64,000 nt of DNA from Ensifer sp. PDNC004 (GTDB taxonomy: Bacteria > Pseudomonadota > Alphaproteobacteria > Rhizobiales > Rhizobiaceae), in contig NZ_CP070352.1 of the NCBI RefSeq assembly GCF_016919405.1, positions 1,240,001-1,304,000 on the forward strand, read 5' to 3'. The notes below the pieces were generated by a model. That model saw nothing but the letters and a program-made list of their open reading frames with translations. It was not told the DNA's origin and did not search any database. Made by a program: the position numbers and the translations under genes. This document shows positions 38,547 to 46,630 of this stretch, one piece after another. The stretch's first letter is position 1, and every line of letters starts with the position of its first letter.

Positions 38547-39367
38547 CGCTGCCTCGCCAGCGTTTCGGTCAGGATCGGGACGAGCGAGCAGATCAGCGTC
38601 CGCAGTGAACGAAGCGCCTCGATATCCGGCTTGCCGGTCCACTCGTCCATGAAGGTCTTCTTGAGTTCGATCGCGATCGCACAGCCGGTCTCGGGAAAAT
38701 GCTCGTGGATGAAGCGCGTCTGCTCTCCGCGCCCCTGGAAGGCGACGTTCTCGCGCACATCCACGGGTCGGCCGTCGATACGCGCGCCCCTGAGCACCGA
38801 CATCAGCGTATCGATAACACCGGCCCACCTGGCTCGATCCATCGAGGCGGTGCCGATGTTGATTTCCGGGGCTTGGTCGGCGGCCGTGGGCGCGGCCTCC
38901 GGTCCCTGTCGCCGGTGGTTGTAGCTGTGCATGTCGAGCACGATGAAGCGACCGTGGCGGCGCTCGATCGCCGCCAGCATGGCATGCAGCATGGCATAGT
39001 ATTCGTCGTGGACGGCGAGGGACGCCTCGATCATCTCCACGGGCGGATGTTCCCGCCAGACGGAAAGGCCCCAGGCTTGCGCCGGTTGAAGATAGACCGC
39101 GCCCGTGCGGGCCCGGTTGAGATCGACTTCGAAGCGGGACCTGTGAACGACGATGCGGTTGGCAAGATCGCGGATGACGAATTCCGTGTACGGATCCTCC
39201 TCGCGCAGCCGTTCCTCGTCCGTCAGGGCGGTGAGCGCGCGGGCGTCGCCGCGCATTGCATGCCCGTTGTGGATCGCGGTGCCGACGATCGGCCCGTCGC
39301 CGCGTTGCACGGTCCACCAGGTGGTTTCGCTGGCTGAGCGGAACTGTTCCGTCGGCTCGCTTGGCAT
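38543..39367 (-). CDS. N-formylglutamate amidohydrolase family protein
   Basis: 274-residue metal-dependent hydrolase of the FGase family (HutG-type deformylase). Motifs LDMHSYNHRRQG and GRGEQTRFIHEHFPETGCAIAIELKKTFMDEWTG, with several conserved Asp, Glu and His, match the family. There are no histidine-degradation genes nearby, so it is probably not HutG; instead it opens a three-gene unit with a metallopeptidase and an ATP-grasp ligase. The start ATG 39367 follows GGAG at a suitable distance. Confidence 0.83.
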   Translation of the reverse strand: MPSEPTEQFRSASETTWWTVQRGDGPIVGTAIHNGHAMRGDARALTALTDEERLREEDPYTEFVIRDLANRIVVHRSRFEVDLNRARTGAVYLQPAQAWGLSVWREHPPVEMIEASLAVHDEYYAMLHAMLAAIERRHGRFIVLDMHSYNHRRQGPEAAPTAADQAPEINIGTASMDRARWAGVIDTLMSVLRGARIDGRPVDVRENVAFQGRGEQTRFIHEHFPETGCAIAIELKKTFMDEWTGKPDIEALRSLRTLICSLVPILTETLARQR

Positions 39368-39498
39368 CTTCGCTCCGGCACTCCCTCGCTCTGGTCGCTA
39401 CGGGGATGCAACTCCCCGGTGGCCCGAAGGGTTCCGGAGCCGAGGAAAATTCCCGGGGGCCGTCGAGACGCAAGATCACTCTGCTCCGACAGCCGTCT

Positions 39499-40398
39499 TC
39501 ACCCTTTTTGCTGGCCGATCTCGCCGAGAATCCACTGTCGGAAGGCGCTGATTTTCGGGGAGTTTCGCCGGTTTTCCGGATAGACCAGCCAATAGGCCTG
39601 GCTTTCGTCGCACAGCAGATCGAAGGGTTGGATCAGGCGCCCGTCGGCAAGTTCCGCGGCAAAGAAGGCCGGCGTCAGGATCGCCACGCCCTGTCCGGCG
39701 GTCGCCGCATTCCCCTCATAGACCTGGGCGCCCATGCTGGCGCCGGGCCGGCTCGCAAGCCCTTCCACTGGCACGTTGGCGGCGGCAAACCACCGCGCCC
39801 ACCAGGGATCGCCGGGGTCGAGAAGCGGCAGCTGCAGCAGGTCGGCCGGTTCCTTCACGCCGCCGATGCTGGCCGCAAGGCCCGGGCTCAGCATCGGTGA
39901 AAAGTCGGCGTCGATCAGACGGTGGGCCGCGAGTCCCGGCCACGCGCCGCGGCCCGAGCGGATGCCGATATCGACCTCCTCGCGGCTGAAGTCGACGAGA
40001 TGCGGCTCGGTCTGAAGGCGCACGGCAAGCGAGGGGTGGGCGATCTGAAACGAGCCGAGGCGCCGCGCCAGCCAGTTGGAGGCAAAGGTCGCGATCGTGC
40101 TGATGACCAGCGTTCCCTGGGCGCCGCCGCGCGCGTTCACATAGGCTTCGCTGAGCTGCTCGAAAACCTGCGTCACCACGGGGGCGAGCCGCTGGCCGAC
40201 CTCGGTGAGCGCGATCTGGCGCGGGCGGCGCAGGAACAGCGGCGCGCCGAGCCGATCTTCGAGCACCTTGATCTGATAGCTCACTGCGGCTTGCGTCATG
40301 CCGAGTTCGCTTGCGGCGTTGGTGAAGCTTCCATGGCGCGCGACCGCCTCGAAGACGCGTATCGCCGTCAATGGTGGGAGCGGAAGTGTCTTATGCAT
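39499..40398 (-). CDS. LysR-family transcriptional regulator (GcvA-like)
   Basis: 299-residue regulator: helix-turn-helix in residues 8-65 (PLPPLTAIRVFEAVARHGSFTNAASELGMTQAAVSYQIKVLEDRLGAPLF) and a C-terminal effector-binding domain. The LPPLxALRxFEA start and LFLRRPRQIALTEVGQRL are typical of the GcvA branch. It is divergent from the small protein at 40504 with about 105 bases between starts, an arrangement often seen for LysR proteins and their target. Confidence 0.92.
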   Translation of the reverse strand: MHKTLPLPPLTAIRVFEAVARHGSFTNAASELGMTQAAVSYQIKVLEDRLGAPLFLRRPRQIALTEVGQRLAPVVTQVFEQLSEAYVNARGGAQGTLVISTIATFASNWLARRLGSFQIAHPSLAVRLQTEPHLVDFSREEVDIGIRSGRGAWPGLAAHRLIDADFSPMLSPGLAASIGGVKEPADLLQLPLLDPGDPWWARWFAAANVPVEGLASRPGASMGAQVYEGNAATAGQGVAILTPAFFAAELADGRLIQPFDLLCDESQAYWLVYPENRRNSPKISAFRQWILGEIGQQKG

Positions 40399-40503
40399 TA
40401 AATGGCCTTATGCATGGTGACCGATATTCGATTGGAAGTTGATGCCGCCACAACCATTTTCAAGGTCCGTCCATTAGACGGATTGATGAAGAGGATGACG
40501 GCT

Positions 40504-40698
40504 ATGACAACCATTCAAGTACGTAGTTTTTCGTCGACAAACGATTTTTCCGTCGGTTCCTGGCTGGCGTTCCTGTTCGCGAGGAAGAGCCGGACGACCG
40601 ATGTCGTCGACGTCAGGGATCTGTCGGATCACCTGAAGCGGGATATGGGCTTTCTCGACGGCAACCGCCCCGAGGGGCACGACCTCCCGACCACGTGA
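40504..40698 (+). CDS. Small DUF1127-like protein
   Basis: 64-residue protein. ATG 40504 follows AAGAGG at 40489-40494; in-frame upstream ATGs (40402, 40486, 40495) would lengthen it but reach into the LysR promoter. The C-terminal VVDVRDLSDHLKRDMGFLDGN resembles the DUF1127 (YjiS-like) tail found in short rhizobial proteins, several of which bind RNA or affect phosphate and carbon metabolism. Probably controlled by the divergent LysR protein. A strong terminator follows. Confidence 0.65.
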   Translation: MTTIQVRSFSSTNDFSVGSWLAFLFARKSRTTDVVDVRDLSDHLKRDMGFLDGNRPEGHDLPTT

Positions 40699-40739
40699 TT
40701 TCGCCCGCCCGTATGATTTCGCCCTACCGGATGATTTCG
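40696..40739 (+). repeat. Three-copy 18-base repeat
   Basis: TGATTTCG occurs at 40696, 40714 and 40732, an exact 18-base period, with partly conserved intervals. The first copy includes the stop codon of the small gene and the last touches the terminator stem. Confidence 0.6.
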
Positions 40740-40776
40740 AAAGACCCGGGCGGACCTCCCACCGCCCGGGTCTTTT
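40740..40776 (+). terminator. Rho-independent terminator
   Basis: Arms 40740-40753 and 40762-40775 form a perfect 14-bp GC-rich stem with an 8-base loop, ending in TCTTTT. It terminates the small gene at 40504. Confidence 0.9.
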
Positions 40777-40930
40777 CATGCCCGCGACGCGTCGTTGTCG
40801 TCGGGGAGCAGTTTTCCACGACCCGCCTGCTCTTTGGGTCAGAATTCCTTTAATCTACTAGTTAAGTGGATAATCTCGGTAATGTCCGGTCGACGCAGCT
40901 TTGCGGCGGCCGCCTGAGATGAGGTCCATG

Positions 40931-41143
40931 ATGAGCATGCTGCGGCAATATGAGCGTTTGAGTGCGATCCGCGAGGTCCTGCAGGGCCGGCTGGAACTGC
41001 ACGAGGCACGCGATTGTTTTGGTTTCGAGGATATCGAGGATGGCACGGTCCACGAACTCAAGGACCGTATCGCCGAACTCTCCGAGGAGATTTCGACCTT
41101 GAAAAGCCGCTGCGATCGCTATCAAAGCTTCGGCCGTCGGTGA
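40931..41143 (+). CDS. Small coiled-coil protein of unknown function
   Basis: 70-residue, charged, soluble protein. GAGG at 40920-40923 precedes ATG 40931 (ATG 40928 is equivalent). The C-terminal half (GTVHELKDRIAELSEEISTLKSRCDRY) has heptad-like hydrophobic spacing, suggesting a short coiled coil. GC-rich third codon positions support coding. It stands alone between the terminator at 40776 and the nitroreductase. I do not recognise the family. Confidence 0.55.
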   Translation: MSMLRQYERLSAIREVLQGRLELHEARDCFGFEDIEDGTVHELKDRIAELSEEISTLKSRCDRYQSFGRR

Positions 41144-41205
41144 TCAAACCCGCCAACAATGACCCCAAGTGACGGCGGAACGCCGTCGATGAATGGAACA
41201 TCCCC

Positions 41206-41808
41206 ATGACATTGCATGTGAATTCCCGCGTCGCAGATTATGCGATCAACCCGCTTTTCCTCGAGCGCTGGTCTCCGCGCGCCTATTCGGGTGCCGAGAT
41301 CTCCGAGTCCGAACTGCTTCAGATTCTCGAGGCTGCCCGCTGGGCGCCGTCCGCCTACAATGCCCAGCCTTGGCATTTCGTCTATGCGCGCCGCGGCGGC
41401 GAAGGCTGGGAGAGCCTGCTCGGCCTCCTCAACGAATTCAACCGGAGCTGGGCGGCGGAGGCCTCGGCGCTGATCTTCGTGCTGTCGAAGACCTCTCTGC
41501 TGCCGCCGGGCGCCAGCGAGGAAGTGCCGTCCTACACCCATTCCTTCGACGCCGGTGCCGCTTGGGGTGCGCTGGCGCTGCAGGCCGCCCATTCCGGCTG
41601 GCAGGCGCACGGCATGGCCGGTCTCGACTATGAGCGAGCGCGCGCCGAGCTTGGCGTGCCGGAGAACTTCCGGATCGAAGCGGCCGTCGCGATCGGGCGC
41701 CTCGGCGACAAGGCGCTGCTGCCGCAAGCGCTGCAGCAGCGCGAGCAGCCTAGCCCGCGCAAGGCGCTGTCGGAGATCGTATCGGAAGGCCGGTTCGTCG
41801 CTGGCTGA
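41206..41808 (+). CDS. Nitroreductase family protein
   Basis: 200-residue FMN-dependent oxidoreductase. The FMN-binding pattern ERWSPRAYSGAEISESELLQILEAARWAPSAYNAQPWHFVY is clear, as is the dimer-region AWGALALQAAHSGWQAHGMAGLDYE. Such proteins reduce quinones, nitroaromatics or similar acceptors with NAD(P)H; the physiological substrate is unknown. Monocistronic by appearance. Confidence 0.9.
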   Translation: MTLHVNSRVADYAINPLFLERWSPRAYSGAEISESELLQILEAARWAPSAYNAQPWHFVYARRGGEGWESLLGLLNEFNRSWAAEASALIFVLSKTSLLPPGASEEVPSYTHSFDAGAAWGALALQAAHSGWQAHGMAGLDYERARAELGVPENFRIEAAVAIGRLGDKALLPQALQQREQPSPRKALSEIVSEGRFVAG

Positions 41809-41857
41809 TCCGTGAAACCAGGTACCGCGGGGAGGTGGGGCTTGCCGGCCCGACCTC

Positions 41858-42211
41858 TCAGGGGTCGTCGCTCTCATCCCGGCTGGTCTCGTTCAGCGCC
41901 TGCACGGTGACAGCTGCCACGAGGCCGGTCAGGACGATGCCGGAAAAGCCGATCACCAGTGCCAGTACCCGCGCGCTCAGATGCTTGGGCGTGATGTCGC
42001 CATAGCCGATGGTCAGGCCCGTGACGAAGGTGAAGTAAAGCGCCTCGTCGAGCCGCCAGTCTTCGATACGCCAGATGATGATGCCGGCCCCTACCATCAC
42101 GATCAGGATCGCCGAGAAGATCGGCCAAAGCAGCTGAAGCTGCTGGTAGAGATTGAAGAAAAATCGGCGTCGCATTCTTTTCGTCTGCCGCCGGCGTTGA
42201 GACTCTGCCAC
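41858..42211 (-). CDS. Two-TM potassium channel family protein
   Basis: 117-residue inner-membrane protein with two helices (LLWPIFSAILIVMVGAGIIIW and VLALVIGFSGIVLTGLVAAVTV) around a pore loop with the selectivity filter TIGYGD, the Ion_trans_2 pattern. A tetramer would make a K+-selective pore. GTG 42211 has GGAGG at 6 bases; ATG 42175 gives a 105-residue version with a poorer site. There is no RCK or other regulatory domain. Confidence 0.82.
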   Translation of the reverse strand: MAESQRRRQTKRMRRRFFFNLYQQLQLLWPIFSAILIVMVGAGIIIWRIEDWRLDEALYFTFVTGLTIGYGDITPKHLSARVLALVIGFSGIVLTGLVAAVTVQALNETSRDESDDP

Positions 42212-42474
42212 CGCATTCCTCCCTCTCGCGGGTAGGCCCGATGCGACCACGCCCTCGTGACGCTCCACCCCTGGCCCGTTTCCCGTCGGCGAAATCCCCT
42301 CTCGACGCGAGCTGCCGTGATCAGGATAGACCTGAGTCGGGACGGCTTCCAGCGCCCGTTTTGCCAGTCGGCAGGTAAGGTACGATGCGGACAATTGCAT
42401 TTCTTGCAACCGCTTTGGCCGAGTGTTATCGATTTAGAATAATCTCATGAATCTCCTGCCGCAGGAGGATCCCG

Positions 42475-42585
42475 TTGGCATCGCATGAGCATTCACTTGC
42501 CGGCGACGGCCGCGGCCTCTCCGCGGGCCTGCGGCTCGACGTGATCGCAGGTCTGACGGCCGCTGCCCTGGTCCTGCCCTAGGCG
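42475..42585 (+). other. N-terminal segment of SulP gene ending in an in-frame TAG
   Basis: TTG 42475 has an excellent ribosome site (GGAGGA, 42464-42469). The frame reads ASHEHSLAGDGRGLSAGLRLDVIAG then LTAAALVLP and then TAG at 42580-42582, followed by AMAYATVAGLPV. SulP proteins normally have Gln or another residue at this spot in the conserved PxAMAYA motif, so TAG looks like a CAG-to-TAG change in codon 36. Confidence 0.75.
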
Positions 42586-44145
42586 ATGGCCTATGCCACG
42601 GTCGCGGGCCTGCCGGTCAGCGTCGGTCTCTACACCGCCTTCGTGCCGATGATCATCTATGCGCTTCTCGGCACCTCCCGCGTCCTGAGCGTTTCATCGA
42701 CCACCACCCTTGCGATCCTCGCCGGCACGCAGCTCGGCCTTGCCGTCCCCGACGGCGATCCCGCCAAGCTCCTGACGGCAACCGCGACGCTGACCGCCCT
42801 GACCGGCGCGCTTCTCTTCCTCGCATCGCTGCTGCGCTTCGGCTTCGTCGCCAACTTCATCTCGTCGCCGGTGCTGATCGGGTTCAAGGCCGGCATCGGC
42901 CTCGTCATCGTGCTCGATCAGGTGCCGAAGCTGCTCGGCATCCACATTACCAAGGAAGGCTTCTTCCGCGATATCCTCAGCATCGCCGGCCACCTGTCCG
43001 AGACCTCGATGCTCACGCTCGCGATCGCCGCCGCGGCGCTGGTGGCGCTGCTGGCGATGGAACGGCTCTGGCCGCATTCGCCGGCGCCGCTTCTGGCCGT
43101 GGCCGCTGCCATCGCGCTTTCCTGGTTTGCCGGGCTGCAGGCGCTCGGCGTCTCCACCGTCGGCTTCATCCCGCAATCGCTGCCGTCGCTGACGCTTCCG
43201 AGCCTCGGTCTTGTCCAGGAACTGTTGCCGGGCGCGCTCGGCATCGCGTTGATGAGCTTCACCGAAACCATTGCCGCCGGCCGCGCCTTTGCCGCGCCGT
43301 CTGATCCGCCGATCCGGGCGAACCGGGAATTGCTGGCAACGGGTGCTGCCAATTTCGCGGGCGCTTTCTTCGGCGCCATGAGCGCCGGCGGCGGTACGTC
43401 GCAGACCGCCGTGGTGCGGGCTGTCGGCGGCCACAGCCAGATGGCGTCGCTGGTCACCGCGGCGGCCGCGGCGGCGACCATGCTGGTGCTGGCGCCGCTG
43501 CTCGGTCTGCTGCCGCAGGCCGTCCTTGCGGCCATCGTCATCGTCTACTCGGTCGGGCTCATCAAACCGGCGGATTTCCTCTCCGTCCGCAAGGTCCGGC
43601 TGATGGAGTTTCACTGGGCGCTGGCCGCCTTCCTCGGCGTGCTCTTCTTCGGCACGCTGCAGGGCATCATCGTCGCGATCGTGCTGTCCTTCATCGGGCT
43701 CGCGCGCCAGGCGGCCTCGGCAAAGGTCTATGTCGTCGGGCGCAAGCGCGGAACCGATCGGCTGCGGCCGCTCTCGCCCGAGCACCCCGATGATGAGACC
43801 TTCGAGGGGTTGCTGATCATCCGCCCGGAGGGCCGGCTCTTCTTCGCCAATGCCCAGCAGGTGGCGGACCAGGCGCAGATGCTGGTCGCGCAGCAGAAGC
43901 CAAGGGTGCTCGTGCTCGACATGAGCCGGGTGATCGACATCGAATATTCGGCGCTTCAGATGATGATGGAGGGCGAGCGGCGCATCAGCGGGCAGGGCGT
44001 TACCGTCTGGCTGTCCGAACTGAACCCGGATGTGCTCGCCTATGTGCGCGCATCCGGCTTTGCCGACCAACTCGGCCCCGACCGCCTGTTCGTCAACACC
44101 CGCACGGCGCTGCAGCATCATCTGGCCGGCACCGCGCCGGCCTAA
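42586..44145 (+). CDS. SulP-family anion transporter with C-terminal STAS domain (5' end cut by amber codon)
   Basis: 519 residues can be read from ATG 42586, three bases after the in-frame TAG. They cover most of the SulP membrane domain (AMAYATVAGLPVSVGLYTAFVPMIIYALLGTS onward, about ten further helices) and a complete STAS domain (about residues 400-515: GLLIIRPEGRLFFANAQ, RVLVLDMSRVIDIEYSALQMM). SulP proteins carry sulfate, bicarbonate, dicarboxylates or similar anions by proton or sodium symport or exchange. The first helix and the start of the binding-site motif are lost if translation restarts at ATG 42586, so function is doubtful unless the stop is suppressed or is a sequencing error. 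Confidence 0.8.
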   Translation: MAYATVAGLPVSVGLYTAFVPMIIYALLGTSRVLSVSSTTTLAILAGTQLGLAVPDGDPAKLLTATATLTALTGALLFLASLLRFGFVANFISSPVLIGFKAGIGLVIVLDQVPKLLGIHITKEGFFRDILSIAGHLSETSMLTLAIAAAALVALLAMERLWPHSPAPLLAVAAAIALSWFAGLQALGVSTVGFIPQSLPSLTLPSLGLVQELLPGALGIALMSFTETIAAGRAFAAPSDPPIRANRELLATGAANFAGAFFGAMSAGGGTSQTAVVRAVGGHSQMASLVTAAAAAATMLVLAPLLGLLPQAVLAAIVIVYSVGLIKPADFLSVRKVRLMEFHWALAAFLGVLFFGTLQGIIVAIVLSFIGLARQAASAKVYVVGRKRGTDRLRPLSPEHPDDETFEGLLIIRPEGRLFFANAQQVADQAQMLVAQQKPRVLVLDMSRVIDIEYSALQMMMEGERRISGQGVTVWLSELNPDVLAYVRASGFADQLGPDRLFVNTRTALQHHLAGTAPA

Positions 44146-44147
44146 GC

Positions 44148-44357
44148 AATTCCAGGAAAAGTGCGCAGCGGTTTTCCGTCCGGAATTGCGGGGCAGGAAA
44201 GCCAATTCCAGGAAAAGTGCGCAGCGGTTTTCCGTCCGGAATTGCGGAGCAGGAAAACCAATCCCAGGAAAGTGCGCAGCGGTTTTCCGTCCGGAATTGC
44301 GCGATAGGAAGGCGAGTTCCAGGAAAAGTGCGCAGCGGTCTTCCGTGCGAATTTGCG
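44148..44357. repeat. Four tandem copies of a 56-bp palindromic intergenic repeat
   Basis: Copies start at 44148, 44204, 44260 and 44315 (steps 56, 56, 55). Each has nested inverted repeats: AATTCC with GGAATT outside and GGAAAA with TTTTCC inside. Copies 1-3 are nearly identical; copy 4 has diverged. The unit resembles the short palindromic elements scattered between genes in Sinorhizobium and Rhizobium. It lies between convergent genes. Confidence 0.85.
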
Positions 44358-44359
44358 CT

Positions 44360-44794
44360 CTATTCCGCCATCATCTCGCCCGTTCCGCCGAAGGCCGGCG
44401 GGAAGTCGCGATATTTCGGCAGGCCGTCCTTCATCGGCAGCACCGTATCCTGATAGTTGACGTGCAGCATCGGTTTGAAGGCCAGCGACGGGATTGCCGC
44501 GGCAAAGACGTCGGTGACACCCCAGAGCGGATGCTCGGTCATGAGATGGCCGCCGCAGGCCTTGCACCATTTGCGTACGCTCGTTGCCGTCTTCTGGTAG
44601 CCGACGAGATTGTCCGCACCCTTGACGATCTTGACCTTTTCCGGTGGCCAGAGCGTGAAGGCGTTGACCGGACCTGCCGACCAGCTGCGGCAGGAACTGC
44701 AATGGCAATAGCCCATGGCGGCCGGATCGCCGCTCACTTCGATCTCGACTGCGCCGCAGAAGCACTTTCCGTTGAGGCTGCCGTTTCCTGCCAT
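44360..44794 (-). CDS. GFA (CENP-V/GFA domain) family protein
   Basis: 144-residue zinc protein of the family named after glutathione-dependent formaldehyde-activating enzyme. The zinc ligands are visible as GKCFCGAVEIEVSG, YCHCSSCRSWSA and WCKACGGHL. Most members have no proven reaction, so formaldehyde chemistry should not be assumed. It is convergent with the SulP gene and divergent from the sigma factor gene. Confidence 0.88.
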   Translation of the reverse strand: MAGNGSLNGKCFCGAVEIEVSGDPAAMGYCHCSSCRSWSAGPVNAFTLWPPEKVKIVKGADNLVGYQKTATSVRKWCKACGGHLMTEHPLWGVTDVFAAAIPSLAFKPMLHVNYQDTVLPMKDGLPKYRDFPPAFGGTGEMMAE

Positions 44795-44941
44795 GACTTT
44801 CTCCTTTCGGCTCTTGTCACCCGGAAATCTGGCTCTAGCGGATCACCGGCGTGAACCCTGACTGAGGGTCTCACTCTGAGCCCTGAGGTCAACGCCTCCT
44901 TTCGAGCTAGTTGCATTGCCGGCGGTTTTGGAAATAAAAGA

Positions 44942-44956
44942 TGAGTACAATACTCA
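44942..44956. promoter_or_regulatory. RirA-type iron-responsive (IRO) box
   Basis: TGAGTACAATACTCA fits the TGA-N9-TCA pattern of IRO boxes bound by RirA in rhizobia and is itself palindromic. It lies 31 bases before the putative sigma factor start, where a repressor would act on the promoter under iron-replete conditions. Confidence 0.65.
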
Positions 44957-44987
44957 TATTTGTTGTGTGTGCTGCGAGGACACGCTA

Positions 44988-45599
44988 ATGAACGCCGGCG
45001 CTGCCTCGTGCGCGCCGCGCCATGTCTCTCATCTTCGCTCTGCCGACGGCTCCGGATCGGCCCTGAAAATTGTCATGCCAGAGAAATCAGCTTCGCATTT
45101 GATGCTCGACGACGCGATTGTGGCCTACTACGACGAGCTCTGCGCGATGACGCGGCGACGTGGTCACCAGGCGGCCACCGCAAACGAGGTCGTGCACGAG
45201 CTTTATGTCCGGCTGGTCGATCGGCGCACGCCGCTTGAGGGCAAGTCTTCGCTGAGGGCGTTCCTGCGCCGCGCCTGCGCCAATCTCGGCATCGACCGGC
45301 TGCGGCGCGACCGTTTCGAGCTCAAGCTCTTCTCCGGTAGCGAAGAAGACGCCCTGGCGGTCGCCAGCGATATCGCCGCACCCGACGCCAACATCGATCT
45401 TCCCCGGCGGCTGACGATCCTGAAGAGAGCGATCATGGAGATGTCGCTGCAGCGGCGGCGCGTCTTTCTCGCAAGCCGCATCGGCAACCTCACCTCGGAC
45501 GAAATCGCCATGCGCACGGGGATCAGCCGCAACATGGTCTACCGCCATCTGCGCAAGGCCTATCTGCATTGCCTCGACCGGCTGGAGGAGGTGTTGTGA
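44988..45599 (+). CDS. ECF RNA polymerase sigma factor (FecI-like)
   Basis: 203 residues from ATG 44988, which has GAGG at 8 bases; starts at 45075 (174 aa) or 45102 (165 aa) are possible and closer to the usual FecI length. Region 2 spans LDDAIVAYYDELCAMTRRRGHQAATANEVVHELYVRLVDR and region 4 ends ILKRAIMEMSLQRRRVFLASRIGNLTSDEIAMRTGISRNMVYRHLRKAYLHCLDRL. Followed immediately by an anti-sigma FecR and a TonB-dependent receptor with a signalling domain, so it should direct transcription of that receptor when the ligand is bound outside. An iron box lies upstream. Confidence 0.87.
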   Translation: MNAGAASCAPRHVSHLRSADGSGSALKIVMPEKSASHLMLDDAIVAYYDELCAMTRRRGHQAATANEVVHELYVRLVDRRTPLEGKSSLRAFLRRACANLGIDRLRRDRFELKLFSGSEEDALAVASDIAAPDANIDLPRRLTILKRAIMEMSLQRRRVFLASRIGNLTSDEIAMRTGISRNMVYRHLRKAYLHCLDRLEEVL

Positions 45600-46537
45600 T
45601 GGCGCGTGACAGGCGGGTGCGCGAGCAGGCGGTGGACTGGCTGGTCCGCCTGACGGGCGATCCCGGCGATGAAGCGTTGCGGCTCGCCTTCGAACGCTGG
45701 CGCGCGGAGGATCCTGCCCATGCCGAGATTTTTGCCCGCGCCCAAAGGGCGATCGGCGACGCATCGCTCTTGATCCGGCGCGAACCGGAATTTGCCCAAA
45801 AGGCTGTGACAGCGACCGGGACGCGGCGAAAAACCGTAACCGCGCTCGCGGCCGTCGTAACCATCGGCGCCTGCCTCTTTCTTGCGCTCGACGGCCCCAT
45901 GTGGGTGCGGGCGGACGTCATCGCGGGCAAGGGCGAACGGCCGATCCTTGCGCTTGAGGATGGCTCGACCTTGCAGCTCAACGCCCAGTCGGCCGTCGCC
46001 TATCAGTTCAATTCCGCCGAGCGGCGGATCGTACTGCTGCGTGGCGAGGCCTTCGTCCAGGTCGCAGCCGACAGCAGCCGACCCTTTGTCGTCGAGGCTG
46101 GAGGCGGCACGACGACCGCACTGGGCACTGCATTCGACGTCAATCTTACCGACGACGGCACCAGCGTCACCGTGATCGAACACGCGGTATCGGTCGCGAC
46201 CGACGCGGCGATGCTGCCGCGCCGCATGGCGGTCAACGAGCAGGTCCGCTACGACCATGACGGCCGGCTCGGCGATATCACCCCGATCGATCCGTTCGTG
46301 GCGGCAGCATGGCGACAGGGGCGCCTGGTCTTCGAGGAACGCACGATCGCCTCGGTCGTCGAGGAAATCGGGCGCTACGTTCCCGGCAAGATCCTGATCG
46401 CCGATGCCGGCGTCGGCGCCAGGCAGGTCTCCGGCAGCTTCGATCTCTCCGATCCTGTCGGCGCATTGCAAGGTCTTGCCGAAGCCTTCGACGTCAAGGT
46501 CACCCGGATTGGACCCTACGTCACGATCCTTCGCTAA
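45599..46537 (+). CDS. fecR: FecR-family sigma factor regulator
   Basis: 312-residue inner-membrane regulator. The cytoplasmic N-terminus (VDWLVRLTGDPGDEALRLAFERWRAEDPAHAEIFARAQRA) would bind the sigma factor. One membrane helix (VTALAAVVTIGACLFLAL) is followed by the periplasmic FecR domain (VIAGKGERPILALEDGSTLQLNAQSAVAY, TALGTAFDVNLTDDGTSVTVIEHAVSV) that contacts the receptor's STN domain. The start overlaps the sigma stop by one base (TGATG). Confidence 0.92.
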   Translation: MARDRRVREQAVDWLVRLTGDPGDEALRLAFERWRAEDPAHAEIFARAQRAIGDASLLIRREPEFAQKAVTATGTRRKTVTALAAVVTIGACLFLALDGPMWVRADVIAGKGERPILALEDGSTLQLNAQSAVAYQFNSAERRIVLLRGEAFVQVAADSSRPFVVEAGGGTTTALGTAFDVNLTDDGTSVTVIEHAVSVATDAAMLPRRMAVNEQVRYDHDGRLGDITPIDPFVAAAWRQGRLVFEERTIASVVEEIGRYVPGKILIADAGVGARQVSGSFDLSDPVGALQGLAEAFDVKVTRIGPYVTILR

Positions 46538-46630
46538 AAAAAATCGAGGACAGGTATCCCTGAACCGGCACCTCGTTCGTCCAGAAACCAGACCCCGGCC
46601 GTTTCGGCCATCTCTCTGTCTGGAACCATC

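Noticed and set aside
38547..39479. Upstream extension of the QEGLA reading frame
   Set aside because: The extended part overlaps the N-formylglutamate amidohydrolase gene in another frame and has shadow composition; ATG 38546 gives the family's start.
42580..42582. Pyrrolysine or programmed readthrough at the SulP amber codon
   Set aside because: No pyrrolysine genes or recoding signal are visible, rhizobia are not known to use it, and a simple CAG-to-TAG change is enough.
44148..44357. CRISPR array
   Set aside because: The units are contiguous palindromic repeats without unique spacers and there are no cas genes.
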